Source: Cordylochernes scorpioides
Taxonomy: Eukaryota > Arthropoda > Arachnida > Pseudoscorpiones > Chernetidae
Reading direction: 5' to 3'
DNA: 64,000 bases
NCBI GenBank assembly: GCA_030710605.1
Contig: CP092874.1
Coordinates: 38,291,063 to 38,355,062 of the forward strand
Shown: positions 1 to 11,042 of the stretch, one piece after another
Layout of the letters: every line of letters starts with the position of its first letter
How positions within the stretch are numbered: the stretch's first letter is position 1
Position numbers and translations under genes: made by a program
The notes under the pieces: model-generated
What the model was told of the DNA's origin: nothing
Databases searched by the model: none
What the model saw: only the letters and a program-made list of their open reading frames with translations

Positions 1-54
1 CAATGAAACTTCGGCAACTAAATAAAATGTGGTTGTGTATGTGATATAGCCATA

Positions 55-108
55 CTAGCCGAATGACCCGGGCAACGTCCGTGTTTTACCCGATTGTGAA
101 TGTTTTGA
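55..108 (-). mobile_element. Helitron 3' terminus
   Basis: Read on the minus strand, a GC-rich imperfect hairpin (around ACGGACGTTGCCCGGG) is followed after a few bases by CTAG and then a T. This matches the 3' end of the complete Helitron at 47323-48451 over about 45 bases, and hairpin plus CTAG|T is the Helitron hallmark. The element extends to the right of 58. Its 5' end is not certain: a GC-rich block at 205-300 also resembles the start of the other copy, and a TCTACTTA at 1288 (minus) is a possible but unproven left end. Confidence 0.6.
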
Positions 109-251
109 TTCAAATACTATTTGTTGCAATACTAAATTGGCGCCTTAATTAAATGCATATGTTAGTTAATAACTATAGCCTACCGCCCGCTATGCGCGCG
201 CACAGGGAAGTCACGTGCTCGCCGGCAGCCAACGGGCGCGCGCCGCCGGCA

Positions 252-329
252 GGGGGGGGGGGGGGGGGGCAAAGGTGGCGTGACCGTAGCCAACCAATAA
301 AAGCAAACGGTGACAGAGAGAGAGAGAGA
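252..329. repeat. Poly-G run and (AG)n microsatellite
   Basis: An uninterrupted run of 18 G lies at 252-269 and an (AG)n tract at 315-329. Around them (205-300) is a GC-rich block with CCGGCAGCCAACG on the plus strand, similar to the segment near 47365-47410 inside the complete Helitron, so this probably belongs to Helitron DNA. There is no coding evidence. Confidence 0.7.
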
Positions 330-428
330 TGACTGATTAGGAGATGAGGAAAGACGCTCGTAACTGTATATAGTATGTTTTGCAAACAAACTCCCAACCA
401 ACAAAGGATCTTCAAATATAATAAATAT

Positions 429-505
429 AAGGTTGTCCCAAAAAAGTTCGTAAACATATTATGATTTATATATTGCAAGTGTTTACGAATTTTTGGGACA
501 ACCTT
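429..505. mobile_element. Hairpin MITE (Tc1/mariner-type)
   Basis: A 77-bp near-perfect palindrome: AAGGTTGTCCCAAAAA at the left pairs with TTTTTGGGACAACCTT at the right, with a loop of about 25 bases. The related copy at 622-703 is flanked by TA, which points to a Tc1/mariner-derived miniature element. It has no coding capacity. Confidence 0.65.
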
Positions 506-621
506 GGTAATATTGGTAACCTTTGTAAAATTATAACAGAATTCTTATCGAAGAATGATTTAATCTTTGATGTTCTATATTAAGAATGGCCAATCAGCAG
601 GTGGGCCAAGTTTCAGAATTA

Positions 622-703
622 CAAGGTTGTCCAAAAATTTCGTAAAAGAGTTTCAAAATAAATCGTAATCCTAATATGATTACAAACTTTTGGGGAAACC
701 TTG
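622..703. mobile_element. Hairpin MITE, second copy, TA-flanked
   Basis: CAAGGTTGTCCAAAAA at the left and its imperfect inverse at the right (TTTTGGGGAAACCTTG) bound an 82-bp element. TA dinucleotides lie directly outside both ends (620-621 and 704-705), the target site of Tc1/mariner transposons. It is more diverged than the copy at 429-505. Confidence 0.65.
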
Positions 704-705
704 TA

Positions 706-1087
706 TTATATTTAATCACAGTATTAGAGTTTATTTTAAAAATCCTTTTCTCCAAGAATCTTAACTTATAATGAAGAGGACTTATCCAAACATGGCGAGA
801 TCTGCCACTTAAGCCTAATTTGGTATTGTACCATGTGTACTCGGGCCTCTGAGACTCTCTCCAATTAGCGGATGTCACTTAATTGGCGCATCATCAATTA
901 AGTTTGTTGGCCTTATGCAAATTAGGGCACGTTTGTAATAATCGGCTGCTGTAATCGCGCTAATTATTGAACTGTCGTTTGACTGTTTAATACATTCGTA
1001 TGCTTAGATTTAAAAGTGATTTCGGCCTGTGTGGTATTTCGGCCATTTTGTTCTCTTTAATACTGTCAGCATATTATTATATATTTT
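706..1087. other. Non-coding stretch, nothing recognised
   Basis: AT-rich sequence up to the first assembly gap. Short open frames here show no domain, repeat or composition that supports a gene. Confidence 0.5.
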
Positions 1088-1187
1088 NNNNNNNNNNNNN
1101 NNNNNNNNNNNNNNNNNNNNNNNNNNNNNNNNNNNNNNNNNNNNNNNNNNNNNNNNNNNNNNNNNNNNNNNNNNNNNNNNNNNNNNN
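1088..1187. other. Assembly gap (100 N)
   Basis: Exactly 100 N, the usual placeholder for a scaffold join of unknown size. The true distance across it is unknown, and a dispersed repeat begins directly after it. Confidence 0.99.
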
Positions 1188-1275
1188 GTTGACGTTGAAA
1201 AAATAAAACTATAACTGGCCGAAGTGTCATTTTTTAAAGAAATATGAATGCCGGCCAGTCAACTTCTATCTTCAC
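1188..1275 (+). repeat. Fragment of dispersed foldback family
   Basis: This segment (GTTGACGTTGAAAA..., CTGGCCGAAGTG, then AATGCCGGCCAG) matches 51200-51292, the right arm and flank of the foldback at 51061-51245, and also 18889-18955. The gap just before it hides the other arm, so repeat-induced assembly failure is likely. Confidence 0.55.
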
Positions 1276-1860
1276 GATAATAAGTAGATGAGTAATTTAA
1301 AATGGCGAATATAGACGAATACCTTAAGAACAGGATATCTTTGAATTCTCAAATTTAATGGAAAAATCAAAACATTCCCGAAATGCCCCAAATGCGATTC
1401 CCAACCATCCAATCCTGAACATCTATGAATTGTATCAAATCCTAAAAAAAAAAAACGCTGGGATAACCCCAGACTATAATAGAAAAGCTGAGACAATGGG
1501 ACCTAATGGAGATTGTTTAAACGACTTGAGGCATAAGCAACAACCATAACCTTAATAATTGAGAAGGCTGTTGGAATGTGTGAAGTATTGTGGCAATGTG
1601 ACTTGAGCCAAAGCGTATGTGGATTATCCAGTAGATCAATACTAAGTTCGAGGCAGCTCTCCTATAAATGGAGGTGGGAAATCCCTGGGATTATGGATGT
1701 GTCAGCTGCTGGATTAAATTGATTTGACAACTTTATAAATCTTCGCTTATCCTTTTGACGATCTGACCATCTTGTTGTCTACTTCATTCTTCACTTGATT
1801 GTTACGTAACTCGTGTGTGGTGATTGTAATATTTTTAATAATACCAGAGTACGCGTCACT
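1276..1860. other. Non-coding stretch, nothing recognised
   Basis: No open frame longer than about 75 codons, no paired terminal repeats and no recognisable domain. Confidence 0.5.
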
Positions 1861-1861
1861 A

Positions 1862-2011
1862 TATTCATGGTGGTTAAAGGGTTTTGAAAACTTGCACTGT
1901 AAGTACACCACCTGTCTTTACATGTTGTACCAGGCCATGATAATCATGGTAGGTAGAGGGTTGTGACATATTGTACTGTAAGTACACCACATGTCTATAG
2001 ACGCGGAAAGC
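1862..2011 (-). repeat. 78-bp satellite, two degenerate units, inverted
   Basis: Two diverged units of the satellite found at 8505-8678 and 11043-11740, here in reverse orientation (ACTGTAAGTACACCAC and CCAGGCCATGATAATCATGG recur). They are separated from the main array by 6.5 kb, so this is a dispersed remnant. Confidence 0.75.
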
Positions 2012-2423
2012 ATTTAGAATTTGTAATTAGAAAATGCAAGAGTATGTATGGCTTCCTATATTTGCTGATATAGTGGTACAAGAATCGGATAAGACCATTG
2101 GAGCAATTCCGATTAAAAAAAAAAAGAGATCCCTAAGAGTCCGAATTCGAGATTAAACCAGCGCTAATATGAAGTTATAGTTTTATTATTATTATAATAC
2201 CTTGTCGTTCATTGAATTATATTAGATGAATGTATTTATAGTATAAAAGAGTAGGAATATAGTACGGAATATTGAAAAAAAAAAGGATATTGAAAGAGTA
2301 GTAAGGAACCTTCCAATTGAGATTGAGATTGAAACTACTTTATTTCAATGTTCATAAAAGATTATATATGGGTAAATACAAATTGAAATATCAATTGAAA
2401 TTAGATAATGATACTATCAAATA
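2012..2423. repeat. Non-coding, with a dispersed repeat near 2318-2400
   Basis: The stretch GAGATTGAAACTACTTTATT with its continuation (CAATGTTCATA) recurs at about 43952-44010. I cannot place this repeat in a family. The remainder holds homopolymer-rich AT sequence and no gene. Confidence 0.45.
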
Positions 2424-3709
2424 CAGAGTGCATCAGGTAAATTGGGAATGATCACAATGGAATTTTATCTGAAATTTATTTAAAGTAATAATAATAAAAT
2501 AGAAATGAAATTCGGAACAGTAGTAGATAAAAGAATATAGTTTTGATTTATTCACTCTAGTTTCCATTATTAGCTACAACAGTCTTGTGGCAAATGTGGA
2601 ATGAAGCACAGGCCTTGATATCGATTACCTTGTCATATGGGTCATCACCGTGTAACTGCACCCTTCACAGACTGGATAGTGTTGTGAGGAGATTTGTTGA
2701 TATCCCTCTTAACAACGCCCTATACATAGTGGTCAAGGGGATTTAAAGTTTGGAGAGTTAGGGAGCCAAATATCAAGACTCCAGTAACTGGGAACGTTAA
2801 ATGTCAGCCACATTAGTGTCTTTTTTGATTTTTGGACTGGAGCTGAGTTCTGTTGGAAGACATACTTCCTTCCTGCGGCCACCATGTCTATTCAAGGCTG
2901 TCTCCAGGACATTGATGTAGGTGTAACCGTTCATCCTAAGGCCCTTCTCGAAGAAATGGGAAGACATGACATTACCTTCACTGCTGATAACACCAAGGAC
3001 CATCCCCAAAGCAGAAAAATTCATGTGCATCACGACAGGTACCTCTGAAGAGTCTTTAAAGATTCAACGATCATTTCTGGGATTTACCTTGTGGTCCACG
3101 TCAAAGTTTCATATATCAGAGTAGACCTCAGCATGTTACAAGCCTTATGTTTTAGAGGAGGGCAGCAGCCTTTCCTTTTTTTGTTATCCTTCGTATTCTC
3201 AGTCACCAACTGACCTTTCTGAAAAGCATAGGACTTGAGACCAAGGTCCTCATGGATAGGTCTGACAATTTCCATAGGTCAATGTCTATTTTCTTGGCTA
3301 TGGCCTTCATGCTCTTCCCAAGGTTTCCATCAATCTTCTCCTTGACATTTTTGAACAAATTCTTCGCCTTTTGCCCTGTCCAATCGACGCAAGTGCCCTT
3401 TTCTTGCAGTTACTCCCTCTTTGTTACTACCGGCATCATCAAATTGCTTCTTGACACAATAAACAATGGTTTTGGTAAATCTAAGAAAGTCCGCTATCTC
3501 TTTGGAGCTTCTTCCGGGGCGCAGAGTAACGATGATAGCTGCTTAATTACCGAATTCTCGATTATTGTTCATTTCTACACTGTACACGCATGTACTGTTA
3601 CATTTTACATGAATATGGCTGCGGAATATAAAAATAAAATTTTAAAATCTAAAGAAGCATTTGTTTTATGTGCTACCAGAGTTATTCTCAATTAACTTGA
3701 TACACCCTA
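2424..3709 (-). pseudogene. Decayed maT (DD37D) mariner-like transposon
   Basis: The terminal inverted repeats resemble those of the intact element at 35851-37154: CAGAGTGCATCAGGTAAATT begins it, and the right end carries the diverged inverse. Between them, minus-strand frames match the same transposase in broken pieces: 3084-3275 (helix-turn-helix linker with IHEDLGLKSYA) and 2797-3033 (MVLGVISSEG...FFEKGLRMN, catalytic core). The order N-terminal to C-terminal runs right to left as expected, but stops and frameshifts separate the pieces and the second and third catalytic Asp region is not open. It is a dead copy, older than the 35.9-kb one. It lies next to another dead copy in opposite orientation. 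Confidence 0.85.
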
Positions 3710-3808
3710 TATGCCGTACTGTTCATTGATGGCTGTTGACTTCTCTGGAACATGACTTTATATAATTTCATATTCAATGAAATTTATGTTAAATAAAAGA
3801 ATAGATTC

Positions 3809-5103
3809 AGGTTATAGCAGGTTTTAATTGGAACTAGCGTTGGCACAGGCCATATAATAAAAAGAACTTTTCATATTAATATTTCATATTTTTCTATCCG
3901 TGTAGAGCCATATCCATGTAAAATGTAACAGCACATATGTACGACCTGCATCGATTAATAATTTTTGGGAATACGATACTAATGCAGCTATCATCGTTTC
4001 TCTGAGCGCCGGAAGGAGCCCCAAAAAGATAGTGAACTTTATTAAGTTGCCCAAAACCACTGTTTATCGTATCAAGAAGCAGTTTGATGAGGCCGACAGT
4101 AGCAAAGAGGGAATGGCTGCAAGGAAAAAGCACTGGCGTCAATCAGACAGGGCAAAAGGCGAAGAATTTGTCAAAAATGTCAAGGAGAAGATTGATGAAA
4201 ACCCTGGGACGAGCATGGGAGCCATAGCCAAGGAGTTAGACGTTAATCCTCTGGAAACATACAGAATTGTTCCTGAAAATCTTGGTCTCAAGTTCTATGC
4301 CGTTCGGAAAGGTCAGTGGCTGACTGAGTCTATGAAAGGAAACAGAAAAGTAAAGGTTGCTTTCCCTTTCAACAACCTGAAACATGTCTCGTGTGGCATG
4401 CTCTGATCAAAATAACTTTGACTTGGGCCAAAAGTAAATCCCAGGAATATTCGTTGGATCTGTAAAGACCTCTCAGAAGTACCGTGCACACGGAATTTCC
4501 TGCCTTCGTGATGGTCCTTGGCGTTATCAGCAGTGAAGATGATCTCATACCTACCCTCTTCTTTGAGAAGGGCCTCAGGATTAATGCTAACCCCTAAATC
4601 ATTGGCCTCGAGACTGCTGTTAGCCTTGGATGAACATGTTGGCCACAGGAATAAATTCTGTCTTCCAACATAACTCAACTCCTGCCCACAAAACGATAAG
4701 ACAGAGGCATGGCTGATGCTTGACGTCCTCAGTTCCTGGAGTCCTGATATTTGGCCCCCCTAACTCTTTAGACTGCAGCCCCCTCGGCTACTATGTACGG
4801 GACGTTGTTGAGAGAGATGTCAACAAATTCCTTACAACACCATCCAGACTGTAAAGGAAACAGTTGACACGGGAATGACCCAAATGGACAAGGTCATTGT
4901 CACCAAAGCCTATGTTTCTTTCCGCACTCACCTCGAGTATATCGTAGCTAATAAAAACCTTGTAATACAACAAAACTATGCCATTTTAACTACTACATTG
5001 TTTTGAATTTCATTTCAATACTGGGGATTTTTATATATAAAAAACTTGTAAAAAATACATTTTCAAAACCAAAATAGGTTCCTCCCCAATTTACCTACCC
5101 TGT
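3809..5103 (+). pseudogene. Decayed maT (DD37D) transposon, plus strand
   Basis: The 124-residue frame at 4032-4406 (FIKLPKTTVYRIKKQFDEAD...) is the DNA-binding N-terminus of the same maT transposase encoded intact at 35990-37030. Further matches continue to about 4960 in broken frames. The right terminal repeat is partly preserved at 5083-5103 (CCAATTTACC...CCTG then TA) and a diverged left repeat lies near 3809 (CAGGTTATAGCAGGTTTTAA). There is no continuous catalytic domain, so it is inactive. The copy is tail-adjacent to the minus-strand copy at 2424-3709, with about 100 bp between them. Confidence 0.8.
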
Positions 5104-5690
5104 ATAAATAGAATATTCTTCGAAAACTAACCGCCATACTAAAAACACTAACATTCTCTACGCATATAGAAGAAAATATGCTAGAAATACTTACCTGACT
5201 GTTGGTTCAACGAAGATTGCTTGGTTTATATTATCTTCACTTGAATAGCATCATATTTAGACATTGTATGAAATTCTTGTTGCTTCAAGAATAGATCATT
5301 CAGTTACTTGATTCATATATCCAAAGTCACAACTCATAGACTTCCCTATATTCAAGGTTTTTAAACCATAAAATATGGTATATGACTTATATTTAATTTA
5401 GGTAATCATGTAGGCCATCAAGATTGGGTCATAGAACTTCTAAGCTCGTAAACTAATCTATTAAAATTATTTTAGGAATAACTTTATCCCCATATTTCTT
5501 TCTGCGTCTACGGAAATAGAAAAATGTTCAAAAGCTTGGCTTAACAATGAAGAATTCTTCAATCAGATCAATTAATCAAATTTTATATCTACTAGAGAAC
5601 GGTATGACTATCATATTGCCTTGTTCCAATCATAATTTACCGATATTACCGATATTTGTAAAAGTAATTCTTGGTGAAGCCGGTAATTGA
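5104..5690. other. Non-coding stretch, nothing recognised
   Basis: AT-rich with no domain-bearing frame and no paired repeats that I could find. Confidence 0.5.
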
Positions 5691-5990
5691 ATATATAAAC
5701 ATTTTTATGATCATGAACATTTTCAAAATCATCAATATTTTAAAGGTCATAAACATTTTCAAGATCATGAACATTTTCAAAATCATCAATATTTTCAAGG
5801 TCATAAACATTTTCAAGATCGTGAACAATTTCCAAATTATCAATATTTTCAAGGTCATAAACATTTTCAAGATCGTGAACATTTTCAAAATTATCAATAT
5901 TTTCAATGTCATAAACATTTTCAATATCATGAACCATTTCAAGATCATGAACATTTTCAAGGTCATAATCATTTTGATTATTATCATACA
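5690..5990. repeat. 18-bp minisatellite with 54-bp higher order
   Basis: About sixteen units of 18 bp (type CATGAACATTTTCAAAAT, CATCAATATTTTCAAGGT, CATAAACATTTTCAAGAT) that alternate in threes, giving a 54-bp super-period. Because 18 is a multiple of 3, long open frames appear on both strands: plus NIFKI-type repeats, minus VHDLENVYDLEN-type and LKMFMI-type repeats. These frames follow from the repeat period and are not evidence for a gene. Confidence 0.9.
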
Positions 5991-6700
5991 TAGATTCACA
6001 ACGACCAAAATAAAAATATCAGATTTTCAGACATTTGCTTTTTCACACCTTTTTGAAAACTTCGGCTGCTATTATCAACTTCATATAGAAATATATACTC
6101 ATACAATATCAAGAATATAGAAACTTGAGTTCAAGAAAATTTCTTAGTTATTTGTTTTTCTAGTTTTATCGTTATAAGGCATTATAAGCCTGTGAGTCGA
6201 GACAAAGAGTAGATATTTTTGATTCATAAACTATCCACTTTTTGAAATTTATATTTTCAACGATTGGATAAGAAAACATTTTATAAATAGGATAATCAGA
6301 AAGTACCTAATATCAAGAGAATATAACGCGGTACTTTTTGAAAGTAAACGCTCCAAATAATAAACGGATTTGAGTAGATGAAATTATATGAATAAAAATA
6401 GAGAATCATCCAGAAAATATCTTGATGTCGAAACATAATTTGGACTTTCATTCTGAATTGATAACAGTTAAAAATTGAGAATAAAGGAGAATTTTTAGCT
6501 TCATGAAAGTATCAAAACAAAAGAATTCCAGTTTATATGTTGCCAAAATATTCTTGAGCAAGATAATATGATCATGTTTACAGAAAAACACATCTTTGGG
6601 AATACACCGTTCCTTTCGAAATTTGCTAATTGCCAAAGGAATCTTGATCAGATTTTTATTGTTCTTTCTGTTGGCTTGATAATATTCTCTTTGGGAGTAC
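5991..6700. other. Non-coding stretch, nothing recognised
   Basis: AT-rich flank between two tandem arrays. The frames at 6448-6804 show no family resemblance. Confidence 0.5.
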
Positions 6701-6710
6701 GTCTGATTAA

Positions 6711-7390
6711 TTTTCTTGATCGGTATGTGTGTGATGCCAAGATGTTTATTCATGATCGAAATATATCTGGTGGGTTCCAAGAATATAAAATATATAATTA
6801 TTAAATATTTTGATTATTATAATTCTTGATGAATTGTTAGGATACTAAGATGTTCAGGCATGATCGAAAAACACTGGTTTCAAGAATATGAAATGAATAC
6901 TTTGGAATACTCCTTGGGTTATTTTAATTCTTGATGAATTGTTAGGATGCTAAGATGTTCAGGCATGATCGAAAAACGCTGGTTTCAAGAATATGAAATG
7001 AATACTTTGGAATACTCCTTGGATTATTTTAATTCTTGATGAATTGTTAGGATGCTAAGATGTTCAGGCATGATCGAAAAACGCTGGTTTCAAGAATATG
7101 AAATGAATACTCTGTAATACTCCATGGATTATTTTAATTCTTGATGAATTGTTAGGATGCTAAGATGTTCAGGCATGATCGAAAAACACTGGTTTCAAGA
7201 ATATGAAATGAATACTTTGTAATACTCCTAGGATTATTTTAATTCTTGCGGGATTGATACGATGCCAAGATGCTCAGTCATGATTGTGAAATATCTGGTG
7301 TTTCAAGAATATAAAATAAAGCCTTCGAAAACATCTTGAATATTTCAATTCTTGATGGTTGATAAAATATATCGAATTATAGAATCAAGA
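6711..7390. repeat. 105-bp tandem array, about six units
   Basis: The marker AATTCTTGATGAATTG starts at 6821, 6926, 7031 and 7136, a strict 105-bp period, then degenerates at 7241 and 7347. A worn unit precedes the array at about 6716. The four central units are nearly identical (GATGTTCAGGCATGATCGAA conserved in each) while both flanking units are diverged, the usual gradient of a satellite homogenised from its centre. No frame runs through. Confidence 0.92.
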
Positions 7391-8265
7391 GATTAAATAA
7401 TTCCTGCCAAAATTCACTTTGTTGAGACTTCATCAAATTAGTTGAAAAAATAATAAATAAATATGTGTGCATAGAACCAGGATCTTTGTTTTGAGGGCAC
7501 AAATATTGAGTTTTTAGTTTCAAGTTATTGAATTCTTTATAAATATAGAATCATCAAAGATTAGATAAATAATATTTTAACTATCAGTTAAGTCAATTTT
7601 CCAAATAAATGGTGTTGTTACTAACGGAATTTTAACTCCATTGTTATCATCTAAGAGTAAAATCTTTGAACAAGAGATCGTTGAAGACGAACAGTCTATT
7701 TAAAGAAATTCACTTAGCGTTCACTTTACAGTTAAACCTCCAATGAACAACTTCCTCCCCGAGCGATCACCTTTATTAAAATATAAAATGGCATTGACTG
7801 ATATAAACCATCTTTCAAAAGAATATTTTTTTCTTTTGTACACAGTTTTCTGTTCTCGTTAGGAATTAAGAGCTTCATTTGTCCATAGAATGTTTACACT
7901 CTTTTTTTTTCTCTTCTCTTTCAATAATAATGTAAAATGAACAAATATATGATGTAAATATATGATGACAATGGTTTTATTTTCTTTCTTTCTCCTTGTT
8001 AATATCATATGACCATTCTTCACGGACTAAAATTACTGTAAATATGTATAGTCAAATATAAAAGCAAACATGTATGACAGCGTAAGTGTCCCTAGAAGGA
8101 CATAGCGCTTTAAATTGAAATAAATAAGTAAATATTCAAAAGGAGCCATCTAAATGGAAAACTGAGAGAGAAAAATGTTAGTTTCAAGCGACCTCTCATA
8201 AAGATGGTGTAGTTCTTTATCCACCGTATTAGTATAAGTTTTGTCCATGAGTGTATATATGAAAT
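7391..8265. other. Non-coding stretch with an isolated MITE end
   Basis: AT-rich with no gene. At 8230-8252 lies AAGTTTTGTCCATGAGTG followed by TA, identical in type to the right terminal repeat of the MITEs at 20992-21276, 41026-41235 and 42547-42758. I see no left partner, so it is a truncated copy. Confidence 0.5.
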
Positions 8266-8504
8266 GATGGCATATGGAGATGAACAAAGGGAGATAATGG
8301 AGCAGAGAGAGTGCGGACAAGTAGCCACAAGACGTCGGGGGATGTTGACGTCAACCTCGGGAGTGTCGTTAGGGCTCCCCGGGGACTGGAGGTATCGACC
8401 TACAACAGGTAGCAACCTCCCTGGCTACGGTGGATCTACACCGCTCTGTCTACCGGCTCTGTCTACATACCGTTCCTTTTGAGTTTGTTAGAATTGCTCC
8501 TATA
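8266..8504. other. GC-rich segment of unknown origin
   Basis: A locally GC-rich block (around GACGTCGGGGGATGTTGACG and TCCCCGGGGACTGGAGG) between AT-rich DNA and the satellite. Minus and plus frames of 70-100 codons cross it, but none has a recognisable domain. It may be the edge of an older transposon. Confidence 0.4.
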
Positions 8505-8678
8505 TTTGTGGTGTACTTACAGCACTAGCTGCCAGAACCCTCTACCCACCATGTTATTATGGCCTGGTACTACATGTGTAGACATGTGGTGTACTTACAG
8601 TACAAGCTGTCACAACCCTCTACCCACCATGTTATCATGGCCTGGTACTACATGTGTAGACATGTGGTGTACTTACAG
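8505..8678 (+). repeat. 78-bp satellite, left part of array
   Basis: Two full units of the 78-bp repeat (GTGTAGACATGTGGTGTACT...CCTGGTACTACAT). The array is interrupted at 8678 by a retroelement and resumes at 11043. The last 25 bases on this side (8654-8678) are repeated exactly at 11043-11067. Confidence 0.92.
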
Positions 8679-11042
8679 ACAATTTTTTTTTTTTACAATT
8701 AAACAATTTTTTATTGTCATCTTAGACAATCGGCAAACTACAAAGAGTTAAGTAACAATTCAAAGGCGGTGTCCTCACCGAGGGTCGTCTGGACTCAAGC
8801 AGGTAGTAATTTCCTGAGTGCGGACATACATTCGAGTATAGAAGGATCTAATTCCCGAGCGCGCCTGATGGCGGTGCTCATCAATCCACCGAGGGTGTAC
8901 CTATCCCGAGTGGGTAGGCGCTTGATGAGGGGCTCCCTATCCCCGGGGTATAGGATTGCTCTTATGATGTCATCCACGTCAACCCGCGACTGGAATCGGT
9001 GCTCCAAGTCGAGTTCGAATTCAAGATCCAATTGATGCATTAGATCTCTTAGCGCCTCCCAGCGCTTGTCCATCAGAGCTCTATCCATTTGGGTGGATAG
9101 TGGAGATGGAGATGTCGCCATGTCCGGTGTCGTCGTATCCCCATGGGGAGGGGGTGGTATTGGCCCATCAGGCCGAGGTGCAGGCAGTGGGGGTGTAGGT
9201 GCTGCGGCTGGTGTTTTCGTTAGCTCAGCTCTAACCTGACCAAGGACCTTATATAAATTAGAGGTGTGTCCGGGCTTCAGGTCCAGAATTTGACCGATTA
9301 GGCCGGCGAGGGCGTCGCACTGCGGAGGCGACAGGAGGGGTCCTTTCCTCTGCGCCTTGGTCCTCGAGGAGAGGAGGTCCAGGACCTCCTCCCGCCCAAG
9401 ACCAAGGGCGTCCGTCTCAGCGAAGGACACGCTGGGGTGCACCTCGATGAACGCATCGAGGTCGACTCTCGTTGCGTTCTTTGCCGCTGACGTGGAGGAC
9501 GCAGTGGTCTCCTCCACGATGGACATCTCCACGTCCGGTGTTGGGGCTGCAGGCCCGAGGGTCTCCTGGGTGGGCAGAGGGTCACGCAGGGCAACGAAGT
9601 CTGGTCGAGCGGGAGGCGTCGGCTCTGGATGTTGTGACTTGGCTGGGCGAGAGCCTACGGGAACCTCAGGCGCCTGCAGGGACGGAGCAGGGGTCACAGG
9701 TGGAGGGGCAGAAGGCGTCTCCTCCATAGGTAAGGCTGGGGCCGCTGGTGGAGATGGCCGAGGTGCGGATGGATGGAACACAGCTTGGGCCATGGGAGGA
9801 GCGCTGCAAACCTCCATGGCTAGATTGGAGGGAGCTGGCGCAGGAGGCTGGGCTGCTGACCGCTGAGGCGGTGCAGAGGTGGTCGGTGGTGGGACGCCAG
9901 CAGGAGTGGTCGGTGGGGCCATTCTGGTGTTGTTGGCCAGTCCTGCAAGCAGGGGGCAGATGGCCCTCCGATGCCCTTGTCCGTGGCACCTGGAACACCT
10001 GATGCCCGAGGATAGGTACGCAGGCCAGGCTTGGCCTTTAATGTTGATGTCGAGGCGGGTTGGAAGCCTCTCGATGGTGATCCCCTCATGTAGGGTGATG
10101 AAGACGTCACGCCGGCCATCGACGTAGACGTAGGGGCCCGCCTTCATCTGCTTAGGGGCGATGGACGTAACCCGCCCATATGGAGAGAGGGCGGTGATGA
10201 CAGCAGAGTCCGCTACAAAGAAGGGGAGGTTACCCACTGTAATCCTTTCCGCTCTTTTGCGGAAAGGGAATGCCCTGAGCAGTGTTCCCTCAACCTCGAG
10301 GCCCTCACTTATGAGGCGCTCGGCCAGGCCTCTGTTGGTTAGTCCCAGTAGCTGGTGGCCGTTCACCTTGGTGATCTGGATGACTCCGGCGGTTCCTCCG
10401 AGTTTCCTATCCAAAGCCCTAAGGTAGTGGAAGGGCTCAAGTTCAGGGCTGTGTTCGATGTACACACAGTGTTCCTCGGAAGAGGACGCCTGCCGCGCCC
10501 TGGCATCCGCGATGTGAGCCCTGGTGGCCCTGATTTCTTGGGCTCGGGGCACTGATCCCGCCGATGATTGAGGTCGGCGAATGGTCCTGGAAGCTCCGGC
10601 ATTGGAGGAGGGTGCAGCCGTCGTAGGTGAATTCCCCGAGCCACGGCGCCTCTTCCTACCCTGGACGAGGGTAAATCCTTCCTCAGCTCCAGGATTCACC
10701 TCTTCTGTGATGTCAGCCCAGTTTCTCCGGACTTGAGCAGCGGCGTTAGAAGTTGGAATAGACGCAAGAGAGAGAGAGGTCGACCGGCGCGGCAAAATTT
10801 GCATCCTGGCTGCCGGCGGAGGGATTTACATAATTTTGATTTTTCAATTGGAATTCCGCTTTGCAAATCTTGATTTGCGGATAATTCTGCACATGGTTGT
10901 GCTAGTGTGCCGTGCCTTACAGGCTTTTGCTCGGCTTTTGACGGGCTTTCAGCCCGTATAAAATTTGTCGCCATCCGCGACACTTTTCGCCCGCCTGAGG
11001 CGAAAACTCAGGAGCTCGCGCGACACGTGGCCGCACGGCCGA
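8679..11042 (-). mobile_element. ORF1-only non-LTR retroelement inserted in satellite
   Basis: Minus-strand element of 2364 bp with a 238-bp GC-rich leader, one long gag-like frame (8795-10804), a 116-bp trailer with an AATAAA signal, and a poly-A-like tail (8680-8693). It interrupts the 78-bp satellite and is flanked by an exact 25-bp duplication of satellite sequence (8654-8678 and 11043-11067), which fixes both ends. No endonuclease, reverse transcriptase or RNase H is present and there is no space for them. The 5' end looks complete rather than truncated: it starts with GC-rich hairpins (GGCCGTGCGGCC and CCTGAGTTTTCGCCTCAGG). It is therefore a non-autonomous element moved by a partner, or one that lost ORF2. 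Confidence 0.85.
8795..10804 (-). CDS. LINE ORF1 / gag-like RNA-binding protein, CCHC zinc knuckle
   Basis: 669 residues, uninterrupted. Residues 1-110 are basic and Ser/Ala-rich. About 112-185 form a compact domain ending in ALLRAFPF-type strands. About 188-255 resemble an RRM fold (ITVGNLPFFV, YGRVTSIAP, VFITL). A single CX2CX4HX4C knuckle follows (C270, C273, H278, C283; IRCSRCHGQGHRRAICP). Residues 290-440 are Pro/Ala-rich and the acidic C-terminal third is unassigned. The order RRM-like then CCHC is typical of ORF1 of non-LTR elements, and the closest remembered plan is ORF1 of Tx1-type elements; that comparison is from memory. The role would be coating the element RNA and aiding target-primed integration. 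GC content is much higher than the surroundings. The start at 10804 is the first Met of the open frame. Confidence 0.8.
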   Translation of the reverse strand: MQILPRRSTSLSLASIPTSNAAAQVRRNWADITEEVNPGAEEGFTLVQGRKRRRGSGNSPTTAAPSSNAGASRTIRRPQSSAGSVPRAQEIRATRAHIADARARQASSSEEHCVYIEHSPELEPFHYLRALDRKLGGTAGVIQITKVNGHQLLGLTNRGLAERLISEGLEVEGTLLRAFPFRKRAERITVGNLPFFVADSAVITALSPYGRVTSIAPKQMKAGPYVYVDGRRDVFITLHEGITIERLPTRLDINIKGQAWPAYLSSGIRCSRCHGQGHRRAICPLLAGLANNTRMAPPTTPAGVPPPTTSAPPQRSAAQPPAPAPSNLAMEVCSAPPMAQAVFHPSAPRPSPPAAPALPMEETPSAPPPVTPAPSLQAPEVPVGSRPAKSQHPEPTPPARPDFVALRDPLPTQETLGPAAPTPDVEMSIVEETTASSTSAAKNATRVDLDAFIEVHPSVSFAETDALGLGREEVLDLLSSRTKAQRKGPLLSPPQCDALAGLIGQILDLKPGHTSNLYKVLGQVRAELTKTPAAAPTPPLPAPRPDGPIPPPPHGDTTTPDMATSPSPLSTQMDRALMDKRWEALRDLMHQLDLEFELDLEHRFQSRVDVDDIIRAILYPGDREPLIKRLPTRDRYTLGGLMSTAIRRARELDPSILECMSALRKLLPA

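Noticed and set aside
5646..6120. Repetitive proteins of 83-149 residues on both strands
   Set aside because: They follow mechanically from an 18-bp tandem repeat.
9298..10644. Long frames on both strands opposite the ORF1 gene (up to 169 codons)
   Set aside because: They are shadows caused by the high GC content of the 669-residue frame and have no recognisable domains.
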